From a virus, in the IMG/VR virus record IMGVR_UViG_3300028800_000229, positions 1-34,223 of that record: a stretch of 34,223 nucleotides of DNA. The stretch is one strand, 5' to 3'. Under the pieces are notes generated by a model. That model did no database searches. It was not told the origin of the DNA and saw only the letters and a list, made by a program, of their open reading frames with translations. The translations under genes were made by a program, and so were the position numbers. Below, one piece after another: positions 30,077-34,223 of the stretch. Numbering within the stretch: the stretch's first letter is position 1; the number at the start of each line of letters is the position of its first letter.

Positions 30077-32004
30077 AGACGCTTTCAACACCCGTTTCCA
30101 CGCAAGCCGCCGCCGTTAATAGCGGATGGGTTGAACTTTACGATTTTTATCTTTCAGCCAGCATCGCCACGCCGTGGGGAACCACCAATATCATCCGGCT
30201 TTGCACCTTGCCGAATGGATTCAGTTTCTTTGCGCCCACTCAATCCCCGGAACCGGCCGGCACGCAAGGCAACGCGCAGACGTATCAATACTGGCCCATC
30301 AAGCGCGAGGTGGTGAAGGGTGACACCAAGTTTCAGGATGACCGGCTGCAAATCACGGCCAGTAATGTGTCCTCGCAATTCGCGTCGCTGCTGGCGCTCG
30401 TCAACTGGTATGACACGCCGGTGGTGATCCGCAAGGTGCCGCTGTTTCAGACCGGGCTGACTTCGGGCGATTGCGTGGTGTTGTTTTCCGGATTGGTGGA
30501 CTCCATCAGCATCACGGCACAGGCTTTGCAGTTCACTTGCAGCAGCAGTCTCGGGGCCTTGAACAGCCTGCTGCCTTCGGAAAACATGCATGCGAGCTGC
30601 CGGTTCCGCTTTGGTGATGACCAATGCACTATCATCAAATATCTGCCGGAGAATTATCTGGCGGGAACTTGTGGCGCGGGCAGCAGCACCACCAACATCA
30701 AGTCTTCGGATCTGACACAGGACTCGGGCAGCAGCTCGGGTTATGGAACCGATTTGGTGGATGCCTTGGCGGATGGTGCCATTACCGCCAGCAGTTCATC
30801 CAACACTATGGTTAATGTCGCCTGCGCGATGTCTTTGTTTAAACTTTCCGCAGTGAATAATTTCACCATCGGCGCGGCGGTCGTTTTTTCAGCGAACACC
30901 ATGCCGTCAGGTTTGACGGCGGGCGTGATTTATTATGTTGTCTTTAAATCCACCAAAGACCCCACGGTGTTCTCTGTCAGCGCGTCAATCGGCGGCGCAC
31001 CCATCAGTGTCGGTTATGGTGCTGTAAATTTTAAAATCTCCAGCGCGAACCTTGATTATATTAACGCTGCCGTCACCATCAATCCGACCTCCAATATCGT
31101 CCAGAAAACTGCCCACGGCCTGGCTAACAATTATCTGGTCACTTTTTCCGCCGCCACCCTGCCGGCCCCGCTGGTTGCGGGATTCGCCTATTACGTTGTG
31201 AATGCGACCGTAAATAATTTTCAACTGGCGCTCACGCCCGGCGGGGCGGCGATTGATCTTACCACCGCCGGCACTACGGTTTTGGTCACCGCATTCTTAC
31301 CCGGGGCCGGTCCCGCCGGGGTGAAGGCATCAAACTTCTATGGCTGGTCTTTTGGTCTGGCTTCTGATTGGGGGACGCAGATCCAAGGTTACTATCAAAT
31401 CCCGGATGCGCAGGCCGGCTTGAAAAATGGCGCGCTGACGCCGTGGATTCAATTTGATTTTGGCAGCGCCGTATCTCCGAAGGTGTGGCAGGTGGCTAGC
31501 TTTGCGGGCGTCCAGCCGGAACAACGGGTGCGGCTGATTGAATTCTTTTCCTCCAGTAACGGTTCAACTTGGAATTTCGAAAGCTATTACGAAGTGCCGC
31601 GCCTCGGCGCGCAGTTGTTTGACGTGCTGATTCCAAACGCCTCATCGGCGCGTTATTGGCGTATCTGTGTCCGGTCGCGCTGGGCGGAACAGCTTTATTA
31701 TCTCATGTTCAGCCGGGTGAGCGCCTATGCCGGCTCGCGCAACTGGTGGCTGAATGGCCAGATTACGTTCGATGGCAATGTCACTCCGGCTTTGGCAAAT
31801 AAAACCGTGGCGGTGCGGTCAAGTTACAGCGGCGAGATTTTTTGCGCTCCATTGCCGGTCGCGCCGGCGAGCGGAGATACTTTTATCATCAAGCGTGGAT
31901 GTGGCCGCGCTTTCAATGACTGTTGTGCCCGTGGAAACACGGAAAATTACGGTGGCTTCAACGATCTTGAACTTCAAAACGTCATCCAAGCCCTGGCCCA
32001 ATGA
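30073..32004 (+). CDS. Tail hub protein (DUF2163/BR0599-like) with inserted discoidin-like domain (643 aa)
   Basis: Residues 1-190 match the DUF2163 type found in tail tips of siphophages and gene transfer agents. Visible are WVELYDFYLSASIATPWGTT, FQDDRLQITASNVS and CRFRFGDDQC. Residues 570-643 match the BR0599 C-terminal domain (GDTFIIKRGCGRAFNDCCAR, then NYGGFNDL). Between them lies a long insert. Its first part (about 220-415) has two related beta units (FKLSAVNNFTIGAAVVFSAN; AHGLANNYLVTFSAATLP), each ending in a YYVV segment. Its second (about 416-540) resembles an F5/8-type discoidin fold (LTPWIQFDFGSAVSPKVW, SSARYWRICVRSRW). Inserts like this suggest glycan binding. Overlaps both neighbours by ATGA. 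Confidence 0.72.
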   Translation: MKTLSTPVSTQAAAVNSGWVELYDFYLSASIATPWGTTNIIRLCTLPNGFSFFAPTQSPEPAGTQGNAQTYQYWPIKREVVKGDTKFQDDRLQITASNVSSQFASLLALVNWYDTPVVIRKVPLFQTGLTSGDCVVLFSGLVDSISITAQALQFTCSSSLGALNSLLPSENMHASCRFRFGDDQCTIIKYLPENYLAGTCGAGSSTTNIKSSDLTQDSGSSSGYGTDLVDALADGAITASSSSNTMVNVACAMSLFKLSAVNNFTIGAAVVFSANTMPSGLTAGVIYYVVFKSTKDPTVFSVSASIGGAPISVGYGAVNFKISSANLDYINAAVTINPTSNIVQKTAHGLANNYLVTFSAATLPAPLVAGFAYYVVNATVNNFQLALTPGGAAIDLTTAGTTVLVTAFLPGAGPAGVKASNFYGWSFGLASDWGTQIQGYYQIPDAQAGLKNGALTPWIQFDFGSAVSPKVWQVASFAGVQPEQRVRLIEFFSSSNGSTWNFESYYEVPRLGAQLFDVLIPNASSARYWRICVRSRWAEQLYYLMFSRVSAYAGSRNWWLNGQITFDGNVTPALANKTVAVRSSYSGEIFCAPLPVAPASGDTFIIKRGCGRAFNDCCARGNTENYGGFNDLELQNVIQALAQ

Positions 32005-34100
32005 AAATAACCGATGAAAAATATGTAGGCGTTCCCTGGAAGGACGGCGGCCGGAACTTTGCCGGCTGCGATTGCGTAGGGCTGACCTGTCTTTGGTTGA
32101 AGAATGAATTTGGATTTAAAGCACCTGTCCCATCCAGCGAACAGCGACCGGCTGATTTAAAAAACCTATTGGCTGGCCATGGGTTTGAGGAAAAGAAACT
32201 GGCGCGCGGCGATGTTGTTTTCTTTGCGCATAAAGATGGGGAAATCCGCCATGTCGCTGTTTGGTTGGGTGGTGGAAAACTGCTGCACACCTTTCGGGGA
32301 GCGCCGTCGCGGATTGAGAACGGTTTTACGCTTTCACGGCGGGTGGGAATGACGCCTGTCGCCTCAGTTAATGTGCGGGAAGCGGAAATCTTGGCACAGG
32401 CTTTGGCGGATAAACAACTCGGTGATCCGACCACCTGGATACTGATTGGAGTTTCGATATTTCTTAGTGTGGCGTCCGCCTTGATTTCGATGTTGCTGCT
32501 TCCGAGCAAGGGGAATAATTATGGCAAATACAGCTTCAACGGCCTGCTGACCCAGAATTCGCCTGAAATACCTTTGCCGGATATTCTAGGCAATGTCACG
32601 GTGGCGGGTAACTCTCCCTACACTCAGTTGGCTGATAAAAACCTCACCATAACCAGCCAGCAGCAGCAGGCTGCAAATAAAGTTGTTGTGCTTGCCAGCG
32701 GACCTATCTGGGATGTGGATTCCAATAATCTTAATATTCTTATAAACGGTTTGACCTATACCGATGCGTCATTTTTTTCTGGCGATCAGACCACGGGCAT
32801 CGCCCTGAATCCGACGCAGGACAAGGCGAACGCCGTGAGTGGAACCATTGGCTCGGATACTTATGTTCCCAGCCTGACCATTTACGATGGTCATCATGAT
32901 CTCATTGTGCCGGTGGATATCCGGGCCAGCTACGACCGAACCTTTCCGGTTTATGGCTATTCTGGCGCCGCTTATATGGTTTTCCGCCTGATCAATTCCT
33001 CGGTTTTCACCAGCTTTAATCTCAATTCCACGGTGCAGGGACGCTTGTGCCGGACTTATGATTCGAGCGGCTTCATCACCGCCACCAGCACGGCTGAGGC
33101 GGTGGGAACCGGGGATGGTTCGACTGTCCGTTTTAAATTGGCAAATTGGGATGTGGCGGCGCTGTCCTCGCTGACGGTGGGTGGCACGGCTTATACGCAG
33201 ATTGCGCCAGGCAACCAGACTGGCAATGTGTTCAATCTGAATGCGACCAAGGGATTCATCGAATTTATCACCGCGCCTGGCAGCGGCGCGGCTGTCGTGG
33301 CTACCTATGCGTATTATGTCCGCGCCTGGACGCAATGCCCGGCAGACCAACTGGTTTATCTGCTTACCGAAAAAGGCCGGGGCAAGGGCTATGACTCCGG
33401 CAAGATCAACTGGGCCTGTGCAGTGGCCTTTCAGACCTATTGCAACGCCTCTGTAACCTGGACAAATTCCGCCGGTGTCGCCACCACTCCGCGCTATACC
33501 ACCAATTACGCGGTGGATTTCCGCAAGCCGATTCAGGAGCACATTAAAGCCCTCTGCGATGCTTCCCATGCCTGTCTCTTCATCAGCGGCGGCAAGTTTG
33601 TGATGAAGGCTATCACGCAGGCGACTAGCATCTTTTCTTTTAACGAGAGTAATATTCTCGAGGATTCGTTTGATGCCAACCTGGTTGAGCGGTCGCAGTT
33701 GCCTAATCGGGTGAAGGTGTTTTTTAACGACCAGAGCACCTACAATTCCCAGACCGAGGTGGACATTGACAATCAGGCTGATCAGGAAGCCCGCGTCGCC
33801 CGGGTTGGAAATGATGGGGTGGTTGAACAAACCTTGCAGTTTACGGCGATAGATAATGATTCGCAGGCAGATCGTATTGGGCAGGTGCTGCTGGCGGAAG
33901 CGTCTAATGTGTTTTGGACGGCTAATTTTAAAACCACTGTGCTGGGTCTGGCCTTGGAACCCGGCGATGTGATTGATTTGACTCATAGTTCCCAGCCGGC
34001 ATGGAATCAGAAGCTCTTTCGAGTGGAGAATTTGCAGTATGGTGATGACGACCGGCTAGAGCTTCAGGTAAGTGAATATTTCGACGGGGCGTATATCTAA
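32001..34100 (+). CDS. Fused NlpC/P60 peptidase - TM segment - J-like tail tip protein (699 aa)
   Basis: Residues 5-118 are an NlpC/P60 domain: WKDGGRNFAGCDCVGLTCLW with catalytic Cys25, GDVVFFAHKDGEIRHVAVWL with His84, and LLHTF with probable third residue His96. Residues 144-168 are a hydrophobic segment (PTTWILIGVSIFLSVASALI). Residues 185-699 resemble the lambda gpJ / phage-tail_3 type hub. They begin SPEIPLPDILGNVTVAG, include AYDVRKPI-like NYAVDFRKPIQEHIKALCDA, and end LALEPGDVIDLTHSSQP. In lambda these roles are split among gpK, gpI and gpJ. Here one polypeptide carries all three. It probably cuts peptidoglycan and anchors the tip during DNA entry. Confidence 0.82.
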   Translation: MKITDEKYVGVPWKDGGRNFAGCDCVGLTCLWLKNEFGFKAPVPSSEQRPADLKNLLAGHGFEEKKLARGDVVFFAHKDGEIRHVAVWLGGGKLLHTFRGAPSRIENGFTLSRRVGMTPVASVNVREAEILAQALADKQLGDPTTWILIGVSIFLSVASALISMLLLPSKGNNYGKYSFNGLLTQNSPEIPLPDILGNVTVAGNSPYTQLADKNLTITSQQQQAANKVVVLASGPIWDVDSNNLNILINGLTYTDASFFSGDQTTGIALNPTQDKANAVSGTIGSDTYVPSLTIYDGHHDLIVPVDIRASYDRTFPVYGYSGAAYMVFRLINSSVFTSFNLNSTVQGRLCRTYDSSGFITATSTAEAVGTGDGSTVRFKLANWDVAALSSLTVGGTAYTQIAPGNQTGNVFNLNATKGFIEFITAPGSGAAVVATYAYYVRAWTQCPADQLVYLLTEKGRGKGYDSGKINWACAVAFQTYCNASVTWTNSAGVATTPRYTTNYAVDFRKPIQEHIKALCDASHACLFISGGKFVMKAITQATSIFSFNESNILEDSFDANLVERSQLPNRVKVFFNDQSTYNSQTEVDIDNQADQEARVARVGNDGVVEQTLQFTAIDNDSQADRIGQVLLAEASNVFWTANFKTTVLGLALEPGDVIDLTHSSQPAWNQKLFRVENLQYGDDDRLELQVSEYFDGAYI

Positions 34101-34152
34101 ATCCGATTCGGTTTTCGGACTGTTCGAATCTCTAAATCTGACTTCTACTAAA

Positions 34153-34195
34153 TCGGGACAATCTTAACTTTAATGTCCCGACTTAACTTTTTTTT
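34153..34195 (+). terminator. Rho-independent terminator ending the late operon
   Basis: TCGGGACA (34153-34160) pairs with TGTCCCGA (34174-34181) around a 13-nt loop. A run of eight T follows at 34188-34195. CTTAACTTT occurs in the loop and again just after the stem. It lies 53 nt after the tail-tip stop codon. Nothing further is seen to the window end. Confidence 0.8.
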
Positions 34196-34223
34196 GAAAA
34201 ATTACACCTGGTAGGAACCAAAC

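Noticed and set aside
32769-33986. 405-aa minus-strand frame inside the tail-tip gene
   Set aside because: Shadow of the J-like coding sequence; no motif and no leader of its own.
1-34223. CRISPR arrays, tRNA or rRNA genes
   Set aside because: No regularly spaced direct repeats, cloverleaf or rRNA-like sequence noticed on either strand by reading.
34101-34223. Right phage end with transposase-binding repeats
   Set aside because: Only a terminator and AT-rich sequence are visible; no repeated end-binding motif or terminal CA/TG could be recognised.

Overview
The window looks like most of a Mu-like transposable tailed phage (or prophage), apparently from a verrucomicrobial host. The host call is an inference. 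It rests on about 55-60% GC, on start codons preceded by A-rich leaders (AAATAAAA-ATG, CCAATAATAA-ATG, ACCATCAACCAA...ATG) with almost no Shine-Dalgarno sequences, and on palindromic intergenic repeats of a host-genome type. Neither phage end is visible. The left edge cuts a small gene, and the right edge lies just past a terminator after the tail-tip gene.

Layout. Two operons diverge from a regulatory switch at about 8.8 kb. Leftward (minus strand, 8.8 to 1.5 kb) is the early/transposition operon: a small Ner-like HTH protein, a phage protein that may belong to DUF3102, two small unknowns, a winged-HTH protein, a protein built on DnaA domain IV, an exported SleB-type cell-wall hydrolase, a 72-aa unknown, a Mu-type transposase, its MuB-like AAA+ ATPase partner, and several small proteins including one with paired CxxCxGxG zinc motifs. 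Many of these genes overlap by ATGA and are probably translationally coupled. Beyond the operon, a near-consensus sigma70 promoter (1452-1480) drives a short series of small genes. These are separated by two long imperfect inverted repeats bounded by CCTAAC / GTTAGG, which look like integron attC sites. A cassette array inside a transposable phage is the most unexpected signal here.

Rightward (plus strand, 8.8 to 34.1 kb) comes a repressor-like HTH gene with a probable GTG start, two small membrane proteins and a terminator. A lysis/membrane block follows (lipoprotein, class-3 lipase with a TTG start, TM/coiled-coil protein). Next are a Mu-style packaging module (winged-helix protein, gp27-like small terminase, gp28-like large terminase) and an HK97-style head module (HK97-type portal fused to a MuF domain, S78 prohead protease, HK97-fold capsid). 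An exported beta-rich protein and a 1047-aa fibre-like protein sit between capsid and connector. Then come connector, tail completion and tail terminator proteins, the tail tube, tail-assembly chaperones with a -1 frameshift site (A AAA AAA at 26543-26549), the tape measure, and three tail-tip proteins. The last of these fuses NlpC/P60, a membrane segment and a J-like hub.

How it works together. The transposase and ATPase would replicate the phage by transposition. The divergent HTH pair would set lysogeny versus early expression. The late operon makes a probably long, non-contractile (siphovirus-like) tail, since no sheath or baseplate genes are seen. The genome is mosaic: Mu-type transposition and terminase genes joined to HK97/lambda-type head and tail genes.
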